Below are positions 17,271 to 25,668 of a stretch of DNA of 36,361 nt, one piece after another. The notes below the pieces were generated by a model. It was given only the letters and a program-made list of their open reading frames with translations, ran no database searches and was not told the DNA's origin. The DNA is from DATKXO01 sp035528995 (lineage in GTDB: Bacteria; Planctomycetota; Phycisphaerae; UBA1845): positions 1 to 36,361 of the forward strand of contig DATKXO010000268.1 of NCBI GenBank assembly GCA_035528995.1, in the 5' to 3' direction. Numbering within the stretch: position 1 is the first letter of the stretch; the number at the start of each line of letters is the position of its first letter. The position numbers and the translations under genes are program-made.

Positions 17271-18794
17271 ATGAGCATGCCGTCGCTTCGACGTTTCCTA
17301 TCCGCTTTGATGCTCGTACTCGCAGGCCTGCCGGTAGTCGGTCCGGCCGGCGCCCGGGCCGAGGACGAGCCGGCCGACCAGATCCGGCTGGAAAGCCAGA
17401 CTTCGCGACAGCGCCAGGCAAAACGTGCCCGGGACACCGTGCGCGATCTGGGTCTTACGGCCAAGCAGGCTCGGCAGTTGCTGCCGATCGCGGACCAGGC
17501 CGCTGCCCTGCACGTCGAGGCCTACGAGCAGGAGGCCGATCTGCTGCCGGGCATGATCGAGGTCTTCGGCTACTTCGCGCTCGAGGACAGCTTGAACCAG
17601 GGCTTCAGCGCCGACGTCGAGCGGCAGACGGGCCGGATCAGTCATCAGGCCAAGGAGGTAAGCGAGCAACTGACGGAGCAACTGCTGGCCCTGGAAGAGC
17701 AGGCCGCGGCGATTCTGACCCGGGCTCAGCTCGACTACCTGGCGCCACACCGGCCCGGACTCCGGGTTGACCAGGGCAACGCGAATGCGGAGGCGCGTGA
17801 CCACCTGGCGACCGCCCGGCGAGAGCTGGATCGCATCAACCGGGAGATCCATCCGCGACTCGGCCAGGTGGGCGAAATCCTGCTGCACCCGGCGGCCGCC
17901 ATCCCGCTGTGCAAGATCGCCGACAGACGGCCCGGCGAGAACATCAAGCTGGCGCTCCACGTCCAGGAGAACGGAACGGAGGGCTGCCCCATTGCGCACT
18001 ACGATCTGCAAAGCGCGGCGGTGAAGGAGCTGCGGGGTCGGATCAACAACTGGAACCTGATCAACGGCCTGCACCTGGACGGCGAGCAGATCGAGCGGAT
18101 TGTGGCCCTGTACGATCACGTCGCACCCAAGGTGCAAGAAGCCGACAAAAGAGGCCAGCGGAACCCCGGCGGGGTCAACGCCCTGCGGGTCGCGTACGAG
18201 CGGAGCGTCGAAGGCGTTCTCAACACCGGGCAGCGGGAGGTGCTGGCCGTGTACAAGGCGTGTCTGATACCGCCAAAGAACCTCAAGGACCCGGTTCGCA
18301 TCGGCCAGGCCACCGACAACTCCGGCGCCGAACGATGGATCGAGCAGGCCCGAAAGGCCTCCGACGATCGGCTTGCCAAACTCGTGGCCCATGCGTTGAC
18401 CAGGGAGGAAGAGCGCTTCGGCGAGTTTACGCCGACCGAACGCCGCAAGCGTGAGGCCGTCCTGCTGGCGACAGCGCGAGAGGCGGCGGCCATGTCGGAC
18501 GTGGATTTCGAGGTCAACAAGGGCGACCTGGCGGAGCGTGTGGCTCCGTTCGATCGCATCCAGGCGCTCAAGGGAGAGATTAACGCACTCTCGCGGGCCG
18601 AGGGCCTGCCCGGGCCGATCTGCCGGTTCATGTTCACCGAACTGTTCATCGACCAGCTTCGGGAGCGAGGCCGCCAGTTGGCCGAGGGCATCGAGCCGCA
18701 GAAGGCCGACCTGGCCGGCGGTCCGCAGGCGGAGACCTACCAGCCCCCCACCGAGGTCCAGCCATCCGGGCAACCGAATCGCCATGACCCGTGA
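17271..18794 (+). CDS. Exported helical protein of unknown function, coupled to radical SAM gene
   Basis: This 507-residue protein starts at ATG 17271, just after a near-perfect AAGGAGG. It opens with a signal peptide (basic start, hydrophobic core, AGARA before EDEPADQ). The mature part is almost entirely helical and charged. LGLTAKQARQLLPIADQ (60-76) resembles the LTxxQ motif of Spy/CpxP-type periplasmic chaperones, and a second section near 266 (LHLDGEQIERIVALYD) has similar character. A Cys-containing stretch, YKACLIPPKNLKDPVRIGQA, near residue 326 is distinctive, but I cannot assign it. The stop overlaps the start of the radical SAM gene by 11 bp, so the two are translationally coupled and probably function together outside the cytoplasm. 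The function is otherwise unknown. Confidence 0.82.
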   Translation: MSMPSLRRFLSALMLVLAGLPVVGPAGARAEDEPADQIRLESQTSRQRQAKRARDTVRDLGLTAKQARQLLPIADQAAALHVEAYEQEADLLPGMIEVFGYFALEDSLNQGFSADVERQTGRISHQAKEVSEQLTEQLLALEEQAAAILTRAQLDYLAPHRPGLRVDQGNANAEARDHLATARRELDRINREIHPRLGQVGEILLHPAAAIPLCKIADRRPGENIKLALHVQENGTEGCPIAHYDLQSAAVKELRGRINNWNLINGLHLDGEQIERIVALYDHVAPKVQEADKRGQRNPGGVNALRVAYERSVEGVLNTGQREVLAVYKACLIPPKNLKDPVRIGQATDNSGAERWIEQARKASDDRLAKLVAHALTREEERFGEFTPTERRKREAVLLATAREAAAMSDVDFEVNKGDLAERVAPFDRIQALKGEINALSRAEGLPGPICRFMFTELFIDQLRERGRQLAEGIEPQKADLAGGPQAETYQPPTEVQPSGQPNRHDP

Positions 18795-19926
18795 GGAGCT
18801 CGATCGCAGAGCGTTTCTGTCGGCGCTGGGACGATACGCGGGCGGCGCGTGCGTGACCTGCGGCATCGGGGGCTTGTTCCCCGGTCAGGTCCGGGCCCAG
18901 GCAGCGCCGGCGACCTCGCGCGAGGTCGATTTCTACGAGCGTCTGCCGGACGGTCGCATTCAATGCGGGGTGTGTCCGCATCGCTGCACGCTGGCGGACG
19001 GCGAGTCCGGCTTCTGTCGGGCACGCACCAACGTCGCCGGCCGGCACATCAACCGCGGCTACAACAAGCCGTGCATCCTCAGCGTCGACCCCATTGAGAA
19101 GCTTCCGCTGAACCATTTTCGCCCGGCGACGAAGACGCTGACCATCGCGGTCGGCGGCTGCAATCTGCGGTGTCTGTACTGCCAGAACTGGCAGCATTCC
19201 CAGACGCCGCCCGACGAGCAGGAGACGTTCGACCTGACGCCTGCGGACGCCGTCGCCTCGGCCCGGAAGAAAGGCCTGGACACGATCGCGTTCAGCTACA
19301 CGGAACCGGTGGCCTTCCTCGAATATGCCAAGGACACGGCCGCGGCTGCGCACAGGTCCGGGCTCAAGGTGGTGGTGGCAACGGCCGCCCACGTCAACCC
19401 GGCCCCGCTGCTGGCCTTCGCGGAACACGTCGACGCGTTCACCATCACGCTGAAGGGCTTTGACGAGGAGTTTTATCGTCGGATGTGTGGGATCTCGTTG
19501 GCGCCGGTGCTGACGTCGATCGAGACGATCAAACACAAGACCAAGTGCTGGCTGGAGCTGGTGAACCTGGTGGTGCCGACCTACAACGACGACCCCCGTC
19601 GAATCGGCGAGATGGCGCGTTGGATTCGGGAACACCTGGGTGCGGACGTACCGCTGCACTTCGCCCGGTTCGTGCCGATGTACCGGCTGGCCAATCTGCC
19701 GCGGACACCGGTGCCTACGCTGGAGGCGGCCTGCGACGCAGCTCGCGAGGCGGGTCTGCGCTACGTCTACACCTCGAACATCGCCCCACACGAGGGCACC
19801 AACACGTTCTGCCCCCGCTGCGGCGAGGTACTGATCGAACGGCTCGGGTTCAAGATTCTGGACAGCAAGCTCAGGCGCGGGGCGTGTCCGAAGTGCCGCC
19901 AGAAGTTGCCCGGCGTGTGGAGCTAA
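18784..19926 (+). CDS. amrS: AmrS-like radical SAM protein (AmmeMemoRadiSam type) with Tat-like leader
   Basis: This 380-residue protein is of the AmmeMemoRadiSam system radical SAM type. The SAM-cluster motif CNLRCLYC places Cys at 126, 130 and 133. Before it is the family's N-terminal Cys group (61, 64, 68, 78, in CGVCPHRC and FCRAR), and after it a zinc-ribbon-like C-terminal group (343, 346, 368, 371). The opening residues 8-15, RRAFLSAL, are followed by a weakly hydrophobic stretch and VRAQA-APA. This resembles a twin-arginine (Tat) leader, which would export the folded iron-sulphur protein. ATG 18784 overlaps the upstream gene by 11 bp. The partner families Memo and AMMECR1 are not in the window. 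Its substrate is unknown. It ends 6 bp from a convergent gene. Confidence 0.9.
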   Translation: MTREELDRRAFLSALGRYAGGACVTCGIGGLFPGQVRAQAAPATSREVDFYERLPDGRIQCGVCPHRCTLADGESGFCRARTNVAGRHINRGYNKPCILSVDPIEKLPLNHFRPATKTLTIAVGGCNLRCLYCQNWQHSQTPPDEQETFDLTPADAVASARKKGLDTIAFSYTEPVAFLEYAKDTAAAAHRSGLKVVVATAAHVNPAPLLAFAEHVDAFTITLKGFDEEFYRRMCGISLAPVLTSIETIKHKTKCWLELVNLVVPTYNDDPRRIGEMARWIREHLGADVPLHFARFVPMYRLANLPRTPVPTLEAACDAAREAGLRYVYTSNIAPHEGTNTFCPRCGEVLIERLGFKILDSKLRRGACPKCRQKLPGVWS

Positions 19927-19932
19927 GCACGT

Positions 19933-22497
19933 TCATGCGGGACTCCCAGCGGCGGATGCTGGCCTCACTGCGCCGGAAAGCCGCCATCCGCCCGCCAAGA
20001 GCAGCGCCGACACCAGCTTCATTCCGACCAGCAGGAACGCCGCGACGGCCGTGCCGAACACCGGCACCAGCAGCAGGCCGCATAGCAATGCGCCCAGGCA
20101 GGCGCCGGCGTGATCGGCACCGACAACGGCGCCGGCCGCCGCACCGGCTCGCCCCGTCGAGCCCCTGTGCAAGTCGCCCGCCAGGGGGAAGGCCGCCCCG
20201 CCAAGCACGCCGGTCAGGGCCACCAGGACCGACACGCACCACTCGACCAGCGTCAGGGCGGTGGGGGAGGTCTGGAGTCGGGCCAGCGCCGGCAGGACGA
20301 ACGGAACCGATAGGGCAAGCAGAGCCAGCAGTACATCAACGCCAATGAGCCAGCGCCACAGGGGTGCCGATGATGCGCCGGGTGCTGCGGAGCGGCTGCA
20401 ACGCCAACCGGCCACCACGCACCCGACCACCAGCCCACCCATGAATAGAGCGATGATCCAGCCGATGCGCTGGTAGACGTAGCCGTAAAGGTTTTGAAAG
20501 GCGAACAGCCAGATGATGCTCAGGGCCATCGTCGCGAACCCCGTCGTTCCGACCGACAGGACGACGGCGCCGGTCGTGGTCCAGGGATGGGGATTCTGCG
20601 GCTCGAGCACTTCGCGCCGACGCCCGCGCAGATAACACAGCAGCAGGGTAACCCCCCCCACCACTGCCAGGACCGCAACAAGCTCCGACAGGCGGATCGA
20701 TTGGAGCCACTCGATCCAGTAGCGCCCACCTTCGGCCGGGCGGCGCGTCATCCGCTCCCACAGTGCCAATCGCTGCATGTAGACGACCGGTCGCAGGTCG
20801 GTGCTGACTTTCACGTGGTCAGCCGCATCGAGCTGGGCAGCGCGTTGCTCGATTTTGGCAACATCAAGCCAATCGGTGGCACCGTCGAACCAGGCCGGGT
20901 GGAACAGGGCGGACTCGACGCCCCGTCGCGCGTACCGGCCGGCCAGCTCGGCGGGGTCGGTTGAGACGAGCCCTGCGTCGGTAGCGACCAACACGGGCGC
21001 TGGATTGTCCCAACCCACGGTCACCTCGGGAAAATGTCGTCGCAAGGTGGCCCGGATCGAGGCCAGGTAGTCGGCAGAGGCGGCGGTGAGACTGCCGGGG
21101 GTGGCGGCCGCGGTCAGGCACAGCACCGACCGCGAGGTCATGGCCCGGCGCAGCTCGCCGTAGAACTCGTCGGTGTACAGCCGGGCGTGCAGGGCCGACG
21201 TCGGCTCCGCCAGCCGGGCAATGACCAGGTCGAACCGACCCACCTGGGTCTTGACGTAGTAGCGGGCATCGGTGTGGTGGACGGTCACTCGGTCGTCGGC
21301 CAGGGCCCGGCGGTCGCCGTCGGCAAGGTATGGTTCGATCAGCTCGATCAGGCGGGGGTCCGGCTCGACGTAATCCACGTGTTCGACCGGGTGCCGCAGG
21401 ACCTCGGCCAGCAGACCTTCCGCCCCGCCGCCCAGCAGCAGGACGTTTCGCGGTTGCGGGTGCTGGCAGAGCCAGAAATGAGCCAGCGGGACGAACGAAT
21501 AGGGGTCCGGGAAGCTGACCGCCACGTGCCCGCCGCAATACAAGGTGTACTGTTCCGCTCGGCGCCCGACAGCCAGGTTCTGGTATCGGGATTCGACCTC
21601 CGCCATGCGCTCGTAGCCGGGGGCGACGGTTCGCCAGCGGAGGTCCACGAGCTTGCGGTTCAACACGTCTCCCGCCAGCAGGCCGGTCAGCAGGGCAACG
21701 ACCGCGACCATCGCCAGAAACGAAGAGAGGAGGCGTCCACGAGCGTTGACGGCCATCAGCCCGCCCGCAAGGGCCGCGGTGATGGCTCCGCAGGTCAGAG
21801 CGGTTTGAATGGGCGTCAGGTGCTCGACGGCCCAGAAGCTGAACGCCGCTCCGCCGATCAGGCTCCCGAGCGACTCCAGGGCATAAACATTTCCCAGTGA
21901 CAAGAGCCCCCGAAATCCAAGCCGTGGACCTTCGTCGGCGCCTCGGGCGAGACATTGCTTGTCGTTGGAGCGATCACCGGCAACGCAACAAGCTAATGGG
22001 AACGCCATCCCTACCAAGGCGCTGGCCGGCGAGACGAACAGCATGGCCGTCAGGGCCGTCTTCGGTAGCGGCAGCAGCTCGCCCGGCTGGACCCCCAGCC
22101 ACGACCTCGCTCCACGAAACAGCCACAGTTCCAGGCAGGCCGCTGCGCTCAGCCCCACCAAGACCAGCACTAGGCCGACGTCGGCCCGAGGTCTACCCCA
22201 TCGCGACTCGGACAGCCATCCACCGACAGCGGCGCCGACGGCCACCCCGAACAGCCAGGCGAAGAGCACGATCCCCCAGGCGAACTCGCTGCCGAACATC
22301 AGGACGATGGCTTCGCGCAGCAGCAGCGACTGGGTAACGATGGCCTGCACTCCCCAGGCCACCACCAGCCCGCCGAGCCAGACACGGCGATGACCGTTCA
22401 CCGTGGGCGGCAATCCCGCCTCGGCGTACTGCGGCCTATCTGGCTCTTGGCACGGTTGCGATTCACGATCGCCGGGCGGCAGGTCGGCAGTGCTCAT
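19933..22497 (-). CDS. Membrane-embedded spermidine-synthase-like protein
   Basis: This 854-residue protein has an N-terminal membrane block (about seven spans, residues 40-275), a central Rossmann-type domain (about 290-580) like the polyamine aminopropyltransferase fold, and a second membrane block (about 600-840). The central domain keeps VLLLGGGAEG (352-361) and YVEPDPRLIEL (376-386), matching the nucleoside-binding motifs. The family's GGGDGG is here GGGAEG, and the catalytic D-x-x-D-P stretch is IARLAEP (426-432), so both Asp positions are lost. True spermidine synthase activity is therefore unlikely; binding of another S-adenosyl compound or a transport role is possible. A GAGGGG ribosome binding site precedes ATG 22497. 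It lies 6 bp from the convergent radical SAM gene. Confidence 0.85.
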   Translation of the reverse strand: MSTADLPPGDRESQPCQEPDRPQYAEAGLPPTVNGHRRVWLGGLVVAWGVQAIVTQSLLLREAIVLMFGSEFAWGIVLFAWLFGVAVGAAVGGWLSESRWGRPRADVGLVLVLVGLSAAACLELWLFRGARSWLGVQPGELLPLPKTALTAMLFVSPASALVGMAFPLACCVAGDRSNDKQCLARGADEGPRLGFRGLLSLGNVYALESLGSLIGGAAFSFWAVEHLTPIQTALTCGAITAALAGGLMAVNARGRLLSSFLAMVAVVALLTGLLAGDVLNRKLVDLRWRTVAPGYERMAEVESRYQNLAVGRRAEQYTLYCGGHVAVSFPDPYSFVPLAHFWLCQHPQPRNVLLLGGGAEGLLAEVLRHPVEHVDYVEPDPRLIELIEPYLADGDRRALADDRVTVHHTDARYYVKTQVGRFDLVIARLAEPTSALHARLYTDEFYGELRRAMTSRSVLCLTAAATPGSLTAASADYLASIRATLRRHFPEVTVGWDNPAPVLVATDAGLVSTDPAELAGRYARRGVESALFHPAWFDGATDWLDVAKIEQRAAQLDAADHVKVSTDLRPVVYMQRLALWERMTRRPAEGGRYWIEWLQSIRLSELVAVLAVVGGVTLLLCYLRGRRREVLEPQNPHPWTTTGAVVLSVGTTGFATMALSIIWLFAFQNLYGYVYQRIGWIIALFMGGLVVGCVVAGWRCSRSAAPGASSAPLWRWLIGVDVLLALLALSVPFVLPALARLQTSPTALTLVEWCVSVLVALTGVLGGAAFPLAGDLHRGSTGRAGAAAGAVVGADHAGACLGALLCGLLLVPVFGTAVAAFLLVGMKLVSALLLAGGWRLSGAVRPASAAGSPA

Positions 22498-22618
22498 CGG
22501 CGGGCCCCTCTGTCAGGGTTGGCATCGAGCATGATATACGAAGCGTCCCTCATGGGCAGAACAACTCCCACCAGGACTGATCCAACCGCTTGGGACACTG
22601 GAAAGATCTGGGGACCGG

Positions 22619-23131
22619 TCACTCAGTTGTGTCGGCACGTGGTGAACGATTCTGATCGTTGCGCCGTTGGCGGATGGCCTCAAGTTCGACCGCCGCCTGC
22701 AGATCTTTGGGCCGACCGAGGGCTCTGCGGGCACGAATCAGCGCGTCGAGGTTCAGCACGCGACAGGGCATACCACCGACGTTCACTGTCGTCGAATGAC
22801 GAGACACTTCGGCAAAAGCGCCGAGCCCGCTAATCTCGGACAGAAAGTCGATCTGCCCCAGGTCGGTGAGCAGGTACAGGTTCTTGAATCCGGCCAGTTC
22901 AGCGGGGTGTTCCGGCAGAGGCGGGTGACTCGGCTGCTCCCGCCAGCACGGGTGCAACCCCCTCAAGGCCGCCAGAATCCGAGCCAAGTTGTCGGGCTCG
23001 AGCGGCGCGCAGACATCGACATCCTGGGTCACAATCGAAGACCCGTGCAGCACACCGGCCATGCCACCGACCACAACGAGTTCAACGCCGTGTTCGGTCA
23101 GACGTCTCAGCAGATCCAGGGTCGAAGCCAT
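22619..23131 (-). CDS. Nucleotidyltransferase-fold protein (toxin-like)
   Basis: This 170-residue protein has the N-terminal nucleotidyltransferase pattern VVVGGMAGVLHGS followed by TQDVDV (Asp at 37 and 39). These are the GG/GS and DxD motifs of minimal nucleotidyltransferases such as the MNT and AbiEii-related groups. The C-terminal helices (VLNLDALIRARRALGRPKD) resemble the family's LDALIxAKRAxGRxKD signature. The ATG at 23131 lies inside the upstream small gene, overlapping its 3' end by 50 bp, so translation is coupled. Such pairs often act as toxin-antitoxin systems in which the enzyme modifies tRNA or other targets; whether this one is toxic cannot be told from sequence. It may be expressed together with the small gene only. 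Confidence 0.8.
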   Translation of the reverse strand: MASTLDLLRRLTEHGVELVVVGGMAGVLHGSSIVTQDVDVCAPLEPDNLARILAALRGLHPCWREQPSHPPLPEHPAELAGFKNLYLLTDLGQIDFLSEISGLGAFAEVSRHSTTVNVGGMPCRVLNLDALIRARRALGRPKDLQAAVELEAIRQRRNDQNRSPRADTTE

Positions 23132-23318
23132 AGTGTGCTATACCTGCCCGCCGCAGGGCCCGCACAAGTTCAAGCGCCTGATCGTGGCGGGCCAACCGCT
23201 CAGCAGGCGAAAGACCCAGCAGGTAGTCGAGCTGACCGACGTCGATCCCGTAGTCGATGGCCGTCTGCCAAGCGTCACCGACGGGCAAGGCGCGTCCCTC
23301 TGTCGAGTCTTGCGCCAT
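23082..23318 (-). CDS. Small antitoxin-like partner of the nucleotidyltransferase
   Basis: This 78-residue helical protein is directly upstream of the nucleotidyltransferase and overlaps it by 50 bp. The stretch LSPAERLARHDQALELVRALR is of a kind I have seen in small proteins paired with AbiEii-like or MNT-like enzymes. No DNA-binding motif is obvious. The arrangement (small protein first, enzyme second, overlapping) fits a type II or IV toxin-antitoxin module. The acidic N-terminal half, with a predicted short helix around AWQTAIDYGIDVGQLDYLL, might bind the partner. No clear ribosome binding site is seen before ATG 23318. No homologue search could be made. Confidence 0.6.
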   Translation of the reverse strand: MAQDSTEGRALPVGDAWQTAIDYGIDVGQLDYLLGLSPAERLARHDQALELVRALRRAGIAHYGFDPGSAETSDRTRR

Positions 23319-23460
23319 TGGTGCTCACTCGCTGAGAACCCGCCGAGGTGCTCGTCGGCACCTTCTCGAGCGGCATACGTCAAACAAGGCGGTGCGCAGT
23401 TGCCTGCACGACCCGTTCCGGCACAACGGGATGACGACGCACCGGTCAGCCCCCGCGGCG

Positions 23461-24057
23461 TCACGCCCGCGGGCGCACGACCCGCAGCGCGGTCAGCCCG
23501 AAGAACAGAACGCCGATCAGGCCCGCGCCGCTTCCCAGACCGCACAACCCCTGCAGCAAGGCCGCTCCTAATTGTTGGCTCAGATCGGTCGTGCCCGTCC
23601 CGGAGGTTCCCGCGTCGTCGGTCGAATCGCAATCGGCCTCGATGTCCCAGTAGGCGTCGCAGGGATCGCAGTCGCCGAGGACCTCCTCGGGGAAGGTCTC
23701 GGTGGCCAGCGGCTCACCGTCGGTGTTGAGGCTGTAGAGGCTGCCGATATTCGTGACCCAGAAGACGCGCAGGCGGTCGTCTGCATCGCGGGCGTACTCC
23801 ACGAACCCCACAGGCTGCCCGTCGAGGATCACCTGGCCGGACTCGTCCACGCTGCTGCTGACCAGGGAGCGATCGGCCCCATTGACCAGGATCAGATTCC
23901 CGGTTTCGTCGCTGAGCACCAGGCGGACGTTCTCCGCGTTGATCAGGCCGCAGGTGACGTTGGTAGGCTCATCGACCCACTCGAACCACTGAGCCTGGAC
24001 CGGCACCGCCAGACCCAACGTCGCGAGCAGGGCAAACGAACCAGAGAAACGATACAT
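23461..24057 (-). CDS. Small secreted protein with C-terminal membrane anchor
   Basis: This 198-residue protein begins with a signal peptide (MYRFSGSFALLATLGLAVPVQA, cleaved before QW) after a strong GAGGAGG ribosome binding site 7 bases from ATG 24057. The mature part looks beta-rich and contains pairs such as IGSLYSLNTDGEPL. An acidic Cys-bearing stretch (GDCDPCDAYWDIEADCDS) and a Gly/Thr/Ser linker follow. The C-terminus is a membrane helix flanked by GLGSGAGL and VVRPRA, the layout (small-residue motif, helix, basic end) of surface-sorting signals such as PEP-CTERM or MYXO-CTERM. It is probably anchored or sorted to the cell surface. The function is unknown. Confidence 0.8.
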   Translation of the reverse strand: MYRFSGSFALLATLGLAVPVQAQWFEWVDEPTNVTCGLINAENVRLVLSDETGNLILVNGADRSLVSSSVDESGQVILDGQPVGFVEYARDADDRLRVFWVTNIGSLYSLNTDGEPLATETFPEEVLGDCDPCDAYWDIEADCDSTDDAGTSGTGTTDLSQQLGAALLQGLCGLGSGAGLIGVLFFGLTALRVVRPRA

Positions 24058-24424
24058 CAGGTGGCCTCCTCGTCAGGAGCGGTTGTACGCGGTCGGTGGC
24101 AACGCCTTCAGGATCGCAGAAATCAGGGCCGAACGCCAGGGCCCGCGGGCCGGTGTCCCGCCCGGCTGCGGTCAGCATCCGGTGCAGACCCGGGGGCAGC
24201 CTCGGAATTCTTGGGGCTGCCGCCGCCGGCCGGGCCCGACAATTTCCTACAACTGATTCGGGGCCCCGCAGATCGGGCCGCGAGCGGTTTGCGTCGCTCC
24301 GGCTGCGTCGCTATATTCCGGACCCGAAAGGCTTTAGCCGCCCGACCAGGGATGGTGGCGAGCGCCAGGGATGTGGCGTGGAGACGAGCAGTGGGAAGGT
24401 CCTTGAGGAGCATCGGCAAGTAAG
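24058..24424. other. Intergenic region before alanine dehydrogenase, 367 bp
   Basis: This region lies between two divergent genes. It holds a candidate promoter for the alanine dehydrogenase gene at 24289-24317 and the ribosome binding site region of the minus-strand gene at its left end. No other gene or repeat was recognised. Confidence 0.55.
24289..24317 (+). promoter_or_regulatory. Candidate promoter for alanine dehydrogenase
   Basis: TTGCGT (24289-24294), a 17-bp spacer and TATATT (24312-24317) fit a sigma-70-type promoter. The start codon is 107 bp downstream of the -10 element, leaving an untranslated leader of about 100 bases. Confidence 0.45.
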
Positions 24425-25540
24425 ATGATCGTTGGCGTGCTCAAAGAGATTAAGACGCACGAGTATCGCGTCAGTGTGGTGCCGGCCGGGGTCGAGGAAC
24501 TGGTCCGTCGCGGGCACCGGGTGCTTCTCGAAACCCAGGCCGGCGTGGGATCGGGCCTGCAGGATAACGAGTACCGTGAGGCCGGCGCCGACGTCGTCAA
24601 GACCCGCGAGGAGGTCTACGCGAAGGCGGATCTGATCGTCAAGGTGAAAGAACCTCAGCCGGACGAGTGGCCGCTGATGCGCGAAGGCCAGGTCATGTTC
24701 ACCTACTTCCACCTGGCCGCCGAGCGCAAACTGACCGAGGCCGTATTGAAGACCAAGTGCGTCGCCATCGCCTATGAGACGATCACGGACCGGCAGGGGC
24801 ATCTGCCGCTGCTGACACCGATGAGCGAGGTGGCCGGCCGCATGAGCATCCAGGAGGGCGCCAAGTACCTGGAGAAGCCGATGATGGGACGCGGCATCCT
24901 GCTGGGCGGCATTCCAGGAGTGACGCCGGCCGAGGTGTTGGTCCTCGGCGGAGGCATCGTGGGCACGAATGCGGCCAAGGTGGCCGCCGGATTGGGCGCC
25001 CAGGTGTTCATTCTGGATGTGAACCTGGATCGACTGCGTTATCTCGATGACGTGATGCCGGCCAACGTGTATACGCTGTTCAGCGACCGGATCACGGTTC
25101 GCGAACGGCTGGCTTCGGCCGATCTGGTCGTTGGAGCCGTCCTGATCCCCGGCGCCCGCTGCCCGGTTCTGGTGCCCGGAGAGTACCTCTCGATGATGAA
25201 ACCCGGGGCGGTGATCGTGGACGTCGGTGTGGACCAGGGCGGTTGCGTGGAGACCATCCGGCCGACCACGCACGCGGACCCGACTTACATCGTCGAGGGC
25301 GTGGTGCATTACGGCGTGGCCAACATGCCCGGGGCGGTGGGGCGAACCTCGACCTTCGGCCTGACCAATGCCACGACGCCCTACCTGATCGCCCTGGCGG
25401 ACAAGGGCTACAAGAAGGCCTGCGCGCAAGACCCCGGGTTGGCCGAGGGAATCAACTGCGAGCACGGCAAGCTGACCAACCGGCCCGTCGCCGAGGCGTT
25501 CGACATGGAGTTCGAACCCAGCTCGGTGGCCGCGAGGTGA
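24425..25540 (+). CDS. ald: Alanine dehydrogenase
   Basis: This NAD-dependent enzyme converts L-alanine to pyruvate, ammonia and NADH, and the reverse. The 371 residues match the normal length. Family residues are in the standard positions: Arg15 and Lys75 for substrate, His96, and Asp270. The nucleotide-binding loop LVLGGGIVGTNAAK (172-185) and the conserved GRGILLGGIPGVTPAE (155-170) are present. No key residue is missing, so it should be active. The gene stands alone: the divergent gene is 367 bp upstream, and the efflux adaptor follows after 128 bp with its own ribosome binding site. ATG 24425 gives the conserved start IVGVLKEIK. No strong Shine-Dalgarno sequence is seen close to it. Confidence 0.97.
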   Translation: MIVGVLKEIKTHEYRVSVVPAGVEELVRRGHRVLLETQAGVGSGLQDNEYREAGADVVKTREEVYAKADLIVKVKEPQPDEWPLMREGQVMFTYFHLAAERKLTEAVLKTKCVAIAYETITDRQGHLPLLTPMSEVAGRMSIQEGAKYLEKPMMGRGILLGGIPGVTPAEVLVLGGGIVGTNAAKVAAGLGAQVFILDVNLDRLRYLDDVMPANVYTLFSDRITVRERLASADLVVGAVLIPGARCPVLVPGEYLSMMKPGAVIVDVGVDQGGCVETIRPTTHADPTYIVEGVVHYGVANMPGAVGRTSTFGLTNATTPYLIALADKGYKKACAQDPGLAEGINCEHGKLTNRPVAEAFDMEFEPSSVAAR

Positions 25541-25668
25541 CCGAGCGCTGAGGACTGGGGACCGGATGCCTCCCGCGAGGTCCGGCCTCGGGCGGAGATG
25601 CGGGAGAGCGGAGGCCTGCTGGATTCAGCCGCGTTACGAACCAACCGCGACCATGGAGGGATGCGGGC

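Noticed and set aside
19933..22497. Naming the gene speE
   Set aside because: The catalytic acidic stretch and the GGGDGG motif are altered, so polyamine synthase activity is not supported.
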